A stretch of 64,000 bases of DNA from Desulfovibrio sp. JY (GCA_021730285.1 CP082962.1:2604001-2668000), one strand, 5' to 3'; shown: positions 46,421-55,543, numbered from the stretch's first letter. Made by a program: numbers and translations. Notes: generated from the letters alone by a model not told the origin.

Positions 46421-46514
46421 ACCCCCACCCTCCCGAAAAACTTTCAAGGGGCTGTAGGCGGTTCGATCCATGCGATCGCCGTATTTAAAGCTAATGGAAG
46501 TTTTTGAAGAGGGT

Positions 46515-46550
46515 CCAGGGGGAAACTTTTTTCAAAAAGTTTCCCCCTGG
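46515..46550 (-). terminator. hairpin repeat, type B, at the end of the PAS kinase gene
   Basis: CCAGGGGGAAACTTTTTTC pairs with its complement. Placed 29 bp beyond the stop of the leftward kinase gene. With the hairpin at 46375 it forms the same two-hairpin arrangement between convergent genes as at 3054-3215. Confidence 0.7.
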
Positions 46551-46578
46551 CCGCCGGAGGCATCCCCCCCATTCCCCT

Positions 46579-47718
46579 TCAGATCTCAAGCGGCAGACGC
46601 ACGAAAAAGGTGGTGCCGGCGGTGGCGTCGCTGGCGAAGCCGACCTCGCCGCCGAGGTATTTTTCCGCGAAAAGCTTCATGCCGTAGGTGCCCAGCCCCC
46701 GGCCGGCTCCCTTGGTGGAAAAGGCGCGTCGGAAAATCTGCGCTCGGGCCTCCTCGGGCACGACACCGGGGTTGTGCACCCAGAAGCGCACATGCCCGTC
46801 GTCCAAGTCGCAGCCGACCGTGATGGTGTCGCCGGGGCCGGACGCCTCCAGGGCGTTTTTCTGCATATTGACCAGGATACGGGTGAGGAGTCTGCGGTCC
46901 GTGGCGAAAAAGGCGTCGGCGCTTTCCTTGGCCACGACGAGGGTCTTGCCCCGGGCCGAGCTTTCCCGCCGCATGAAGGCGACGATGTCGCCAAGCAGGG
47001 TCCGCGTCCCGAGCTTGCTTACCGTGATTTCATAGTCCCCATGCTCGGCCTGGGTGAATTCCCGCTGGGACACGATGAGGTCGTTTATGCGCTCGGTGGC
47101 GAAAAGCAGCAGATCCAGCTCGGCGTTGCGGGCACCTTCCTCCTCTTCGCGCATGATCTCGCAGATGCCCTGCATGCCGGAGACGATGTTCAGGATGTCG
47201 TGGTAGAAAATACGCTCGATGAGCGACAAGCGTTTTTCGGCCCGTGTATCGGTCAGGATGATGGCGTGGAACACTTCCCCTTCGTAGGGCAGTCCCCAGG
47301 CCCAGAGCCGGAAGTCCAGGGCCTCCAGGCGCTTGCCCCCATGCCGGGCCAGGGAGCATTCGCCCTGGACCTCCGTGGCCCCGGCCAGCAGCTTGGCCAT
47401 CGACCGGGCCACGCCGCAGCCCCGGCAGGTTTCGCTCGTGCCGCAGCCGCCGATTTCGATGTTCGCGCCCAGGCAGGAGAGGGCTTCGCCCAGGCGCTGG
47501 CCCAGGACGTTCTTGTCGGGACAATCCAGGGAGGCCAGCTCCCGGAACTTCTCGTTGGAATAGATGATCTGGCGGGTGGCGTTGCACACGGCCACCCCCA
47601 GCGGCAGGCGATTGAGTACGCCGGCCGCCGGGCTCGAGGCGAAGAGCTGGGCCTGGCGGCCTATTTCGGCAACGGGCGTGCGCTGGGCCGGTAAAAACGG
47701 TACAACTCCGGCGTTCAC
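46579..47718 (-). CDS. PAS-domain sensor histidine kinase, cytoplasmic
   Basis: A 379-residue kinase without TM helices. A PAS domain (about 35-165: LPLGVAVCNATRQIIYSNEKF) contains a cysteine cluster (GGCGTSETCRGCG) that might bind a metal or sense redox. The phospho-acceptor His is in IERIFYHDILNIVSG, and the HATPase has MQKNALEAS and GAGRGLGTYGMKL boxes. Start GTG 47718 is chosen because GGAGGTAG lies 4-7 nt upstream; the frame remains open further upstream without a ribosome site. No partner regulator is adjacent. Confidence 0.88.
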   Translation of the reverse strand: MNAGVVPFLPAQRTPVAEIGRQAQLFASSPAAGVLNRLPLGVAVCNATRQIIYSNEKFRELASLDCPDKNVLGQRLGEALSCLGANIEIGGCGTSETCRGCGVARSMAKLLAGATEVQGECSLARHGGKRLEALDFRLWAWGLPYEGEVFHAIILTDTRAEKRLSLIERIFYHDILNIVSGMQGICEIMREEEEGARNAELDLLLFATERINDLIVSQREFTQAEHGDYEITVSKLGTRTLLGDIVAFMRRESSARGKTLVVAKESADAFFATDRRLLTRILVNMQKNALEASGPGDTITVGCDLDDGHVRFWVHNPGVVPEEARAQIFRRAFSTKGAGRGLGTYGMKLFAEKYLGGEVGFASDATAGTTFFVRLPLEI

Positions 47719-47785
47719 AAAACTACCTCCGGGCGGATAATCCGCTCGAACCGCATACCGTATGGTGCGCCGCCCCCGCAAGCCC

Positions 47786-48097
47786 TCAGGCCATGGCCGC
47801 GTCCTCCGCCAGCGCGGACAGGATCGGCGCGCCGGGATCGCCCAGGCGGGCCGCGCAAATCTCCGGCAATCCGGCCAGTTCCGCCAGCAGACGGGACAGG
47901 CGGCCATCGTCGGTCACGGCTACCACCAGCCGCGTCGTTCCGTCGGGCCGGGGCAGGCAGGCCAGCGCCAGCAGAGGATAGGCCCGTCTGGCCAGACAGG
48001 CGGCCACATGGCGCAGGGCGGCCATGGGGTCGTGGGCGGCCAGCTCCAGCACGGCGCGGCCGTTTTCCGGGCTTTTCGCGTCAATTGGCGACGGCAT
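47786..48097 (-). CDS. ilvN: acetolactate synthase small (ACT) subunit
   Basis: A 103-residue protein with an ACT-like pattern (HDPMAALRHVAACLARRAYPLLALACLPRPDGTTRLVVAV, in parts), shorter than typical IlvN and closer to IlvM in size. It overlaps the 3' end of the large-subunit gene by 17 bp. The ACT domain normally gives valine feedback and activates the large subunit. Sequence is divergent, so position carries much of the call. Confidence 0.72.
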   Translation of the reverse strand: MPSPIDAKSPENGRAVLELAAHDPMAALRHVAACLARRAYPLLALACLPRPDGTTRLVVAVTDDGRLSRLLAELAGLPEICAARLGDPGAPILSALAEDAAMA

Positions 48098-49766
48098 GGC
48101 TTTCCTCCAGAATCATTTCGCTGTTGGCGGCGCCGGGCGGCACCATGGGATAGACGTGGGCGTCGGGATCGACCGGGACGCGGATGAGCGCCGGCCCCGG
48201 GGCGGCCAGGGCGGCGGCCAACGCGCCGCGACCGTCCCGGCAGTGCTCCATGTCCAGGCTCGCCATGCCGAATCCGGCGGCCAGGGCCGGGAAATTCGGC
48301 CGGGCGGCAAAGGTCGAGGCCGTGTAGCGCCCGCCCACGAAAAAGGCCTGCTGCTGGCGCACGAGCCCGAGCACGCCGTTGTCCATGAGCAGGATTTTGA
48401 CCGGCAGCCCCAGCTCCACCAGCGTGGCCATCTCCTGGATGTTCATGAGCAGCCCGCCGTCGCCGGTGACGCAGACAACCGGCGTGCCCGGTTCGGCCAG
48501 GGCCGCGCCGATGGCCGACGGCAGCCCGAAGCCCATGGTGCCGAGTCCGCCCGAGGTGAGAAACCGTCCCGGCCGCGAACACGGCCAGACCTGGGCCGCG
48601 CGCATCTGGTTCTGGCCCACGTCGGTGGTCACGATGGCCTCGGGGCCAAGGATGTCGGCCACCGCCGCCAGCACGCCGTAGGGGCTTTTGGGATCGCCAA
48701 GGGCCGGCAGGGAGAAGGGATGCAGCTCGCGCAGCACCGCCCGGTGCGCCGACCAGCGCGGCCGCGTCCGGACCGGCACCAGGGGCAACAGCGCGTCGAG
48801 CACCCTGGCCGCGTCCCCGGCCAGGGCCACATGGGCGCGCCGGTTCTTGTGGTGCTCGGCCGGGTCGATGTCGATGTGCACCACGGCCGCGTCCGGGCAG
48901 AACCGCTTGGCGTCGCCCGTGGCCCGGTCGTCGAAACGCGCGCCAATGGCCACAAGCAGGTCGCAGTCGGTAAGCAGGTGATTGGAGGCCGGCCGGCCGT
49001 GCATGCCGATCATGCCGGCGTTTCGCGGATGCCCGCCCGGGAGCAGCCCAAGGGCCATCAGCGTGGTCACCACCGGCGCGTCCAGCGCCTCGGCCAGCGC
49101 GGTCACGGCCTCGCCCGCGCCGCACCGGGCCGCGCCGCCGCCGCAGTAGAGCACCGGCCGTTCGCTCGCCGCCATGAGCGCCGCCGCCTTGGCCAGATCG
49201 GCCGTGTGCGGCATGGCCTGGACATCGGCCTGACCGGGCTCGGGCCAGGCGTCGAAGCGGACCAGCTCGGTCTGCACGTCCCGGGGCACGTCGATCACCA
49301 CCGGGCCGGGCCGGCCCGAGGCGGCGATGCGGAAGGCGTCGGCCATGAGCCGGGGCAGATCGGCCGCCCGGCGCACCAGCATGTTGTGCTTGGCGATGGG
49401 AATGGTCAGGCCGTACACGTCCACTTCCTGAAAGGCGTCCGTGCCGATAAGCCCGCGCGAAACCTGGCCCGTGAGGCACACCAGCGGCACGGAATCGGCC
49501 TTGGCGTCGGCAATGGCGGTCAGCACGTTCATCGCGCCCGGCCCCGACGTGGCCAGACACACCTGGGTCGTGCCCGAAACCCGGGCCATGCCCTGGGCAA
49601 TGAACCCCGCGCCCTGTTCGTGGCGCGCCAGCACGATACGCACCGGCGTTTCGGCAATGGCGTCGAACATCGGCAGATTGGCCCCACCCGGGATGCCCGA
49701 CACCACGGTGATGCCATGCCGCACGAGACTTTCCGCAATGATGCGTGCTCCGGTCATCTCAATCAT
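48081..49766 (-). CDS. ilvB: acetolactate synthase large subunit
   Basis: A 561-residue thiamine diphosphate enzyme that condenses pyruvate with pyruvate or 2-oxobutyrate, the first step to valine, leucine and isoleucine. It has the catalytic Glu in LARHEQGAGF, FQEVDVYGLTIPIAKHN, and the ThDP motif GDGGLLMNIQEMATLVELGLPVKILLMDN (given here in the order GDG...DN). Start ATG 49766 has CGGAGG 6-7 nt upstream. The gene sits behind an attenuator with a Val/Ile-rich leader peptide, so it is controlled by branched-chain amino acid supply. Confidence 0.93.
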   Translation of the reverse strand: MIEMTGARIIAESLVRHGITVVSGIPGGANLPMFDAIAETPVRIVLARHEQGAGFIAQGMARVSGTTQVCLATSGPGAMNVLTAIADAKADSVPLVCLTGQVSRGLIGTDAFQEVDVYGLTIPIAKHNMLVRRAADLPRLMADAFRIAASGRPGPVVIDVPRDVQTELVRFDAWPEPGQADVQAMPHTADLAKAAALMAASERPVLYCGGGAARCGAGEAVTALAEALDAPVVTTLMALGLLPGGHPRNAGMIGMHGRPASNHLLTDCDLLVAIGARFDDRATGDAKRFCPDAAVVHIDIDPAEHHKNRRAHVALAGDAARVLDALLPLVPVRTRPRWSAHRAVLRELHPFSLPALGDPKSPYGVLAAVADILGPEAIVTTDVGQNQMRAAQVWPCSRPGRFLTSGGLGTMGFGLPSAIGAALAEPGTPVVCVTGDGGLLMNIQEMATLVELGLPVKILLMDNGVLGLVRQQQAFFVGGRYTASTFAARPNFPALAAGFGMASLDMEHCRDGRGALAAALAAPGPALIRVPVDPDAHVYPMVPPGAANSEMILEESHAVAN

Positions 49767-49808
49767 CACTGGCCTCCGATTGGACCCCACGACGCGCGGC
49801 GGAAAACG

Positions 49809-49841
49809 CAAAAAGCCCCCGCCGGCGCGCCGGCGGGGGCT
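49809..49841 (-). terminator. attenuator terminator in the ilv leader
   Basis: On the minus strand AGCCCCCGCCGGC pairs with GCCGGCGGGGGCT (13-bp stem, 2-base loop) and is followed by TTTTTGCG. It lies 35 nt after the leader-peptide stop and 43 nt before ilvB. GCGGGG (49876-49871), at the leader stop codon, can pair with CCCCGC in the first arm (49838-49833) and act as antiterminator. Confidence 0.85.
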
Positions 49842-49875
49842 GGATAAGCTTCGAATTGCTGTAAAAGAATCCCCG

Positions 49876-49959
49876 CTAAGGCGCCGCTATAACGACGCCT
49901 ACTACGACCGCGCTGGTCCAGAAGGACTCGGGTAGCATGTAGGAATTCATCGTAGTCAT
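49876..49959 (-). CDS. ilvL: ilv leader peptide (attenuation)
   Basis: A 27-codon reading frame starting ATG ACT ACG ATG and ending TAG. It encodes a Val/Ile run (AVVVGVVIAAP at the end): five valine codons and one isoleucine in seven positions. The frame is followed by an antiterminator segment and a strong terminator before ilvB, the classic layout of ribosome-mediated attenuation. When charged Val- or Ile-tRNA is scarce the ribosome should stall in the run and let ilvB-ilvN be transcribed. The ribosome site is modest (GGAG, 11 nt upstream). Confidence 0.83.
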   Translation of the reverse strand: MTTMNSYMLPESFWTSAVVVGVVIAAP

Positions 49960-49987
49960 GGCAGGGGTTGCTCCATCAGTTTGGTTA

Positions 49988-50017
49988 TCCCTACCCCAGC
50001 TCCCCACGGCCCGTCAA
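49988..50017 (-). promoter_or_regulatory. candidate promoter of the ilv operon
   Basis: Minus-strand TTGACG (50017-50012) is 18 bp from TAGGGA (49993-49988), about 30-60 bp before the leader peptide start. The -10 match is only fair. Confidence 0.35.
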
Positions 50018-50095
50018 GGCCCGTCTCCATCTTCCACTCTCCGCTCTTCCGCCGCCTGCCAGGCCCTTCGTCCAACCAGAGCCGGGAAGGGGGGA

Positions 50096-50166
50096 CCGGG
50101 GGGCATCAAGCCCCCCGGCGGAGTGCAGAGGCGGAGCCTCTGCCGGGGCCTGGGGCAGCGCCCCAG
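50096..50166 (-). terminator. three consecutive hairpins after the oxidoreductase gene
   Basis: CCGGGGGG/CCCCCCGG (50096-50118), GCAGAGGC/GCCTCTGC (50125-50143) and CTGGGGC/GCCCCAG (50150-50166), downstream of the leftward oxidoreductase stop at 50176. Probably a terminator array, partly similar to the type B repeat. Confidence 0.6.
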
Positions 50167-50175
50167 CTTCCCCCG

Positions 50176-51510
50176 CTACACCATGTAGCGCAGATAATAG
50201 CCGCAGGTGGGATAGGCCCAGATGGCGTCGGCCAGGGCCTTGGCCGGCAGGTTGCTGCGCATGGCCAGGGCGATGGCGTTGATGATTTCCTCGGCGTCGT
50301 GGCCGAGGATGTGCGCGCCGAGGATCTGGCCGGTGTCCGGGGCGGTGAGGACTTTGGAGTAGCCGACGGTTTCGCCCAGGCGTTTCCAGGGAAAGGCGTC
50401 GGCCAGGTCGTATTCCTTTTTCTCGTAGGGGATGTCGCGGGCCCGGCACTGGGCTTCGGTCAGGCCGGCCATGCCCAGCGGCGGCTGGGTGAAGAGCACG
50501 CTCGGGGTGCCGCGGCGGTCGATGGGCAGGGTATTGCCGGTGAGCATGTTGTGCCCGGCGGTATTGCTTTCGAGGTCGGCGGTGGGGGTGAGCGCGTAGG
50601 GCGCGTCCAGGCAGTCGCCGGCGGCGTAGATGTCGGGGTTGGCGGTCTGGAGGTACGGGCTGACGGTGATGCCGCGTTTGTTGTGGGTGACGCCGGCGGC
50701 TTCGAGGTCGAGGTCGTCGATGGCGGCGGGGCGGCCGGCGGCGTTGACCGCCATGTCGCAGGTAAGGCTGGCGCCCGGAATTTCGATGTGCAGGCCTTCG
50801 GGACTTTGGGTGATGGAGGAGACCGGGGCGTTTAAGCGCGCGTCGATGCCCAGGGCGCGGGTCGCGTCCACGAGGCGGCTGACGGCGTCCTGGTCGAAGT
50901 TGCGCAGGAAGGCGTCGCCGTGGGTGAGGATGGCGACTTCTTTCGCACCGCATATTTTGGCGATGTGGGCTAGTTCGAAGGCGATGAAGCCGCCGCCGAT
51001 AAAGACCAGGCGTTCGGGCAGGGCGTCGCAGTCGAGGAACGTGTCGCTGGTGTCGAGCCGTTCGTTGCCGGGGAAGTCGAAGCGCCGGGGCCGCGCGCCC
51101 ACGGCGATGAGAATTTTTTTGCCCGTGTATTCCGTTGCGTCCACTGCTATGGTGTTCTTGCCGGTAAAGACGCCGCGTCCCCGGATGATGTCGATGCCGG
51201 CCTTGGCGTAGGACGCTTCGATCCTGGCGTCGACGGGGCTGACGAAGCCGCGTTTGAAGGCCATGAGCGCCTTCCAGTCGACGGCGGGCTCGCCGGAAAG
51301 CCCCTTGCCGGCCAGGTGGCGGGCGGCGGTGACGGCCTCCACGGCGGCCATGAGCACCTTTTTGGGGTTGCAGCCGGTATGCGGGCAGACCCCGCCGAGC
51401 GGTCCGGCTTCGATGGCGGCCACGGACCAGCCGGCTTCCCGGCAGCGACGCGCCGCCGGGTGGCAGGCCGGTCCCGCGCCGAGGACGAGCAGGTCGTATG
51501 TTCGCGTCAT
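50176..51510 (-). CDS. FAD-dependent pyridine nucleotide-disulfide oxidoreductase with altered active site
   Basis: A 444-residue flavoprotein of the glutathione-reductase fold. The redox disulfide motif GGVCPHTGCNPKK is intact, as are the NAD(P) loop (VFIGGGFIAFELAHIA) and the FAD motif (DIYAAGDCLDAP). Two key features differ: the first FAD loop is GAGPACHPAA, with Cys in place of the third Gly, and the C-terminal HPTxxE catalytic motif is YPTCGYYL, so the usual His base is Tyr. It may reduce a different substrate from glutathione. AAAGGAAG precedes ATG 51510 by 5 nt. Divergent from a second oxidoreductase 121 bp away. Confidence 0.88.
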   Translation of the reverse strand: MTRTYDLLVLGAGPACHPAARRCREAGWSVAAIEAGPLGGVCPHTGCNPKKVLMAAVEAVTAARHLAGKGLSGEPAVDWKALMAFKRGFVSPVDARIEASYAKAGIDIIRGRGVFTGKNTIAVDATEYTGKKILIAVGARPRRFDFPGNERLDTSDTFLDCDALPERLVFIGGGFIAFELAHIAKICGAKEVAILTHGDAFLRNFDQDAVSRLVDATRALGIDARLNAPVSSITQSPEGLHIEIPGASLTCDMAVNAAGRPAAIDDLDLEAAGVTHNKRGITVSPYLQTANPDIYAAGDCLDAPYALTPTADLESNTAGHNMLTGNTLPIDRRGTPSVLFTQPPLGMAGLTEAQCRARDIPYEKKEYDLADAFPWKRLGETVGYSKVLTAPDTGQILGAHILGHDAEEIINAIALAMRSNLPAKALADAIWAYPTCGYYLRYMV

Positions 51511-51631
51511 GATGGCTTCCTTTGCCGGGCTCATCGCCCCGGCCTTTGGCTTTTGGTAGGGGCAGGCTAGCATGGATCGGGCGGCGAAGACAGGGGCGCG
51601 CGCGAAAAGCGGCGGCCGGGCGGAGGCAGGC

Positions 51632-53071
51632 ATGGCAGCGCGATACGACTATGATCTGGTGGTCCTTGGCGGCGGCGCGGCGGGGCTGACGGTCGCTGCC
51701 GGGGCGGCCCGGCTCGGGGTCAAGGTGCTTTTGGTCGAGCGCGAGGGTCGGCTTGGCGGCGATTGCCTGCATTTCGGCTGCGTGCCGAGCAAGACGCTCA
51801 TCGCCACGGCCAGGGCCCGGCGGATGATGGCCCGGGCCGGGGAATTCGGCCTGCCCGATGTCGCCTTGCCGTCGGTGGATTTCGCCCGGGTGCGCCGGCG
51901 CATCGAGGCCGTGATCGCGGCCATCCAGCAGCACGATTCGCCGGAGCGTTTTCGCGGCCTCGGGGCCGAGGTCCGCTTCGGGGAGGCCGCGTTTGCCGAC
52001 GACCATGTCCTTATGCTCGACGGCAGGCGCATAAGCGCCGCCCGGATCCTCGTCGCCACCGGATCGCGGGCCGCCGTGCCGGATATCCCGGGACTGGCGG
52101 AAGCCGGATTTCTCACCAACCGGGAGATTTTTTCGCTGGAGCGCCTGCCGGAGCATCTGGTGATCCTCGGCGGCGGGCCGATCGCCGTGGAGATGGGCCA
52201 GGCGTTTTCGCGCCTGGGGAGCAGGGTCACTCTGGTGCAGCGAAGCGCCCGGATACTCACCCGGGAGGACGCGGACCTGGCGGCGGTGGTCCAGGCCCGC
52301 CTGGCCGCCGAGGGCCTGGATCTGCGCCTTTCCGCCAAAGTCGTGTCCGTGGCTCCGGGCGCGCCGAAGACCGTGACCCTCGAGCGGGACGGGCGGCGCG
52401 AGGCCGTCCCGGCCACGGACATCCTCGTGGCCATGGGCCGCGCCCCGAACCTCGAGGGACTTGGGCTTGACGCGGCCGGGGTTGTCCATACAAAAAAAGG
52501 CCTTGTGCTCGACGCCCGGTTGCGCTCCAGCCGGCCGCATATTTTCGGGGCCGGCGACGTCACGGGGGAATACCTTTTCACCCATGCCGCCGGCTACGAG
52601 GGCGGGGTGGTGGTGGCGAACGCCGTGTTCCGGCTGCCCAAAAAGGCCGACTACCGGCTGTTGCCGCGCTGCGTGTACGCCGAGCCGGAGCTGGCCGTGG
52701 TCGGCGCCACCGAGGACGGGGCGCGAAAGGCCGGCCTTGCGGTCACGACGATCGTCGAGCCCTTTTCCGGCAACGACCGGGCCAGGGCCGAGGGCGAAAC
52801 GGACGGGCTGGTCAAGATCGTGCTCGGGGGGAAGGGGCGGCCCATCGGCGTCGGCATCGTCGGACCGGACGCCGGGGAACTTTGCAGCGAATGGGTGGCG
52901 GCGCTGGCCGGAAAAGTGGGGCTCGGCACGCTTTCCGGCGCGGTCCATCCCTATCCGACCCTGGCCGAGACGAGCAAACGGGCGGCCGGGCGCGGGCTCG
53001 AGGCCAGACTTTTTTCGCCCGTCGTGCGGCGGCTGTTGCGCCTTTTTTTCGGGTATCGGGGAAAACGGTAA
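51632..53071 (+). CDS. mercuric-reductase/lipoamide-dehydrogenase-like oxidoreductase
   Basis: A 479-residue flavoprotein with a FAD loop (DLVVLGGGAAGLTVAAGAA), redox pair GGDCLHFGCVPSK, an NAD(P) loop (LVILGGGPIAVEMGQAF), HIFGAGDVTGEY and an intact C-terminal HPYPTLAE motif. There is no N-terminal metal-binding domain and no C-terminal Cys pair, so true mercury reduction is unlikely; the physiological disulfide is unknown. CGGAGG lies just before ATG 51632. A basic tail (RRLLRLFFGYRGKR) ends the protein. Confidence 0.88.
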   Translation: MAARYDYDLVVLGGGAAGLTVAAGAARLGVKVLLVEREGRLGGDCLHFGCVPSKTLIATARARRMMARAGEFGLPDVALPSVDFARVRRRIEAVIAAIQQHDSPERFRGLGAEVRFGEAAFADDHVLMLDGRRISAARILVATGSRAAVPDIPGLAEAGFLTNREIFSLERLPEHLVILGGGPIAVEMGQAFSRLGSRVTLVQRSARILTREDADLAAVVQARLAAEGLDLRLSAKVVSVAPGAPKTVTLERDGRREAVPATDILVAMGRAPNLEGLGLDAAGVVHTKKGLVLDARLRSSRPHIFGAGDVTGEYLFTHAAGYEGGVVVANAVFRLPKKADYRLLPRCVYAEPELAVVGATEDGARKAGLAVTTIVEPFSGNDRARAEGETDGLVKIVLGGKGRPIGVGIVGPDAGELCSEWVAALAGKVGLGTLSGAVHPYPTLAETSKRAAGRGLEARLFSPVVRRLLRLFFGYRGKR

Positions 53072-53144
53072 CCATTTTGGACGATTGTCGGACATAATGA
53101 GTTGGCGGCGGGCGATGGACGCCTGATCGCGGGGGAGTGGTGCG

Positions 53145-54431
53145 ATGACGGGGGGGAGCGAGGCGGTGCGGCTTATCATGGTGCTCAAGGGCTATCCGCG
53201 CCTGTCCGAGACGTTTATTTCCAACGAGATACTGCTGCTCGAGGCCCAGGGCTTCAAGGTGCGCATCGTCTCCATGCGCGATCCGCGCGAGGCCGCGCGC
53301 CATGCCTCGATCTACCGCATCAAGGCCGATGTGGTGTATCTACCGGAATACATCCGGCCGGCGCTCGGGGAGCTCCTCTACGAGAATTTCCGGGCCGCCC
53401 TGGCCGCGCCGCGCGGCTACCTGCGCGCCCTTGGCCTCATGGTCCGGCATCTGGTCCGCACGCGCCGCTCGGCCACGGTCAAGCACCTGCTCCAGGCCGG
53501 GTTTCTCTGCCGCCGGGCGCTGACGCCGGGCGAACCCGCCCATCTGCACGCCCATTTCGCCCATTCGCCCACCTCGGTCGCGGTTTATGCCGGGCTCATA
53601 AGCGGCCTGCCGGTCAGCTTCACCGGCCACGCCAAGGACGTCTGGACCCAGGAGCCGGGCAAGCTGGCCGAAAAAATCGGCCGGGCCGCCTTCGTGGTCA
53701 CCTGCACCAGGGCCAACGCCGCCTACCTGCGCCGGCTCTCGCCAAACGGCACGCCGATCTACGACGTCTACCACGGCATCGACCTGTCCCTTTTTGACGG
53801 CGCGGGCGAGCGCCCCGAACCGGCTCCGCCGTACCGCATCCTGACCGTGGCTAGGCTTACGGCCAAGAAAGGCCTGGACACGGTCCTCGACGCCCTGGGC
53901 CGTCTGGCCGGGGAGGGAATGGATTTCATCTACGACCTGGTCGGGGAGGGCGAGGACCGGGAAGCCCTGCAAGCGCGGGCGCGGGCCCTTGGCATCGCGG
54001 ATCGGGTGCATTTTTGCGGGGCGATGTCCCACGAGGCGGTGCTGGCGCTCTACCGCAAGGCCGACGTCTTTGCCCTGGGCTGCCGCGTGCTTGAAAACGG
54101 CGACCGCGACGGCGTGCCCAACGTCATTGTCGAGGCCATGGCCATGGGATTGCCGGTTGCGGCCACCAACGTTTCGGCCCTGCCGGAGCTGGCGAAAGAC
54201 GGCGAGACGGCGCTGGCCTGTCCGCCCGACGACCCGGCGGCCCTGGCGGCCAATATCCGACGCCTGCTCACCGACGCGGCGCTGCGCGCCCGCCTGACCT
54301 GCGCGGCCAGGGCTGCCGTGGCCCGCGATTTCGACAACGCGGCCAACATCGAACGGCTGGCGGCCATCTTTGCCCGTCATGCCGGGGGCAGGGTCCCGTC
54401 GGTCGGGGCCGCACCGGACGGGGCCGCGTGA
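53145..54431 (+). CDS. GT4-family glycosyltransferase
   Basis: A 428-residue GT-B enzyme: MVLKGYPRLSETFISNEI at the N-terminus, HLHAHFAHSPTSVAVYAG, the donor-binding region YRILTVARLTAKKGLDTVLDAL and GVPNVIVEAMAMGLPVAATNVSALPEL with the E-x7-E pair. Resembles colanic-acid/lipopolysaccharide sugar transferases. GGGGGAG precedes the ATG. Its stop overlaps the next glycosyltransferase start. Confidence 0.92.
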   Translation: MTGGSEAVRLIMVLKGYPRLSETFISNEILLLEAQGFKVRIVSMRDPREAARHASIYRIKADVVYLPEYIRPALGELLYENFRAALAAPRGYLRALGLMVRHLVRTRRSATVKHLLQAGFLCRRALTPGEPAHLHAHFAHSPTSVAVYAGLISGLPVSFTGHAKDVWTQEPGKLAEKIGRAAFVVTCTRANAAYLRRLSPNGTPIYDVYHGIDLSLFDGAGERPEPAPPYRILTVARLTAKKGLDTVLDALGRLAGEGMDFIYDLVGEGEDREALQARARALGIADRVHFCGAMSHEAVLALYRKADVFALGCRVLENGDRDGVPNVIVEAMAMGLPVAATNVSALPELAKDGETALACPPDDPAALAANIRRLLTDAALRARLTCAARAAVARDFDNAANIERLAAIFARHAGGRVPSVGAAPDGAA

Positions 54432-55543
54432 ACGTCGCCCTGTACGCCCCCTTCAAGCCCCTGGATCATCCCGATCCCTCGGGCGACCGGACCATCGGCC
54501 GCGAACTGACCGCCGCCCTGGAAGCGGGCGGCGTCACGGTGGTGACCCCGAGCCGCTTTCGCACCCGCTGCTTTTCCACGCGACCGCTGTTGTGGCTCGG
54601 AACCCTGGCCGCGCGCCGCGCCGCCCTGGAGGCGGCAAGCCTCGCCCGGGTCAAGGCCTGGCTCACCTTCCACACCTACTACAAGTCGCCGGACGTCATC
54701 GGTCCCTACGTTGCCCGGGAACTCGGCATTCCCTACGTCGTCTTCCAGGGCGTCTATTCCACCAAGACCCGGCGTCGGCTTGGGACGCGCCTTGGCTACG
54801 AGCTCAATCGCCGGGCCCTTCTGGCCGCCCGGCTGGTGGTCACCAACCGCCGGCTCGATTACATCAACCTGGCCCGGCTGCTGCCTAAAAACAGGCTGGC
54901 CTATGTGCGCCCCGGCATCCATCCCGACGCCTTCGCCTTCGACGCCGAGGCCCGGCGGGAACTGCGCAAGGATTGGGACGTGGGCGACGCCCCGGTCATC
55001 GTCACCGCGGCCATGTTTCGCAACGACGTGAAGACCGAAAGCCTGACCTATCTGTTTTTGCGCCTGGGCGAACTGGCCCGGGAGGGGACGCCTTTTTTCC
55101 TGGTCGTGGCCGGCGACGGGGTCATGCGGGACATGCTGATGGCCCTGGCCCGGCGCGAGCTGCCCGACCGCCATTTGTTTCTGGGCTGCGTCGACCGGGA
55201 GGACATGGGGGCGCTTTTCGGCGCAGGGGACATCTTCGCCTTTCCCGGCATTCGGGAGTCCCTCGGCATGGTCTATCTCGAGGCCCAGGCCGCCGGGCTG
55301 CCGGTGGTGGCCCTGGCCGACGGCGGCGTGCCCGAGGTGGTGGCGAACGGCCGCACGGGATTGCTTACGCCCCCCGGCGACGACGCGGCCTACTGCCGGG
55401 CGCTGCGTGATCTGCTCACGGACCGGCAGCGCCGCCGGGAGATGGGCGAGGCGGCCGAGGCCTACGTGCGCGAGAAGCATGACCGCGACCGCAATTACGG
55501 GGTGATGGCCCGGGTGCTGCGCCGGCTGGCCGGGGAGGGCTGA
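54428..55543 (+). CDS. GT4-family glycosyltransferase
   Basis: A 371-residue GT-B enzyme starting with GTG, overlapping the previous gene by 4 bp. N-terminus VALYAPFKPLDHPDPSGDRTIGREL; middle GIPYVVFQGVYSTKTRR; donor site GIRESLGMVYLEAQAAGLPVVALADGGVPEV, with the usual E-x7-E spacing. It probably acts in the same glycan pathway as its neighbour; donor and acceptor are unknown. Confidence 0.9.
   Translation: MNVALYAPFKPLDHPDPSGDRTIGRELTAALEAGGVTVVTPSRFRTRCFSTRPLLWLGTLAARRAALEAASLARVKAWLTFHTYYKSPDVIGPYVARELGIPYVVFQGVYSTKTRRRLGTRLGYELNRRALLAARLVVTNRRLDYINLARLLPKNRLAYVRPGIHPDAFAFDAEARRELRKDWDVGDAPVIVTAAMFRNDVKTESLTYLFLRLGELAREGTPFFLVVAGDGVMRDMLMALARRELPDRHLFLGCVDREDMGALFGAGDIFAFPGIRESLGMVYLEAQAAGLPVVALADGGVPEVVANGRTGLLTPPGDDAAYCRALRDLLTDRQRRREMGEAAEAYVREKHDRDRNYGVMARVLRRLAGEG

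Noticed and set aside
51632-53071. Mercury resistance (merA)
   Set aside because: No N-terminal metal-binding domain, no C-terminal vicinal cysteines and no other mer genes.
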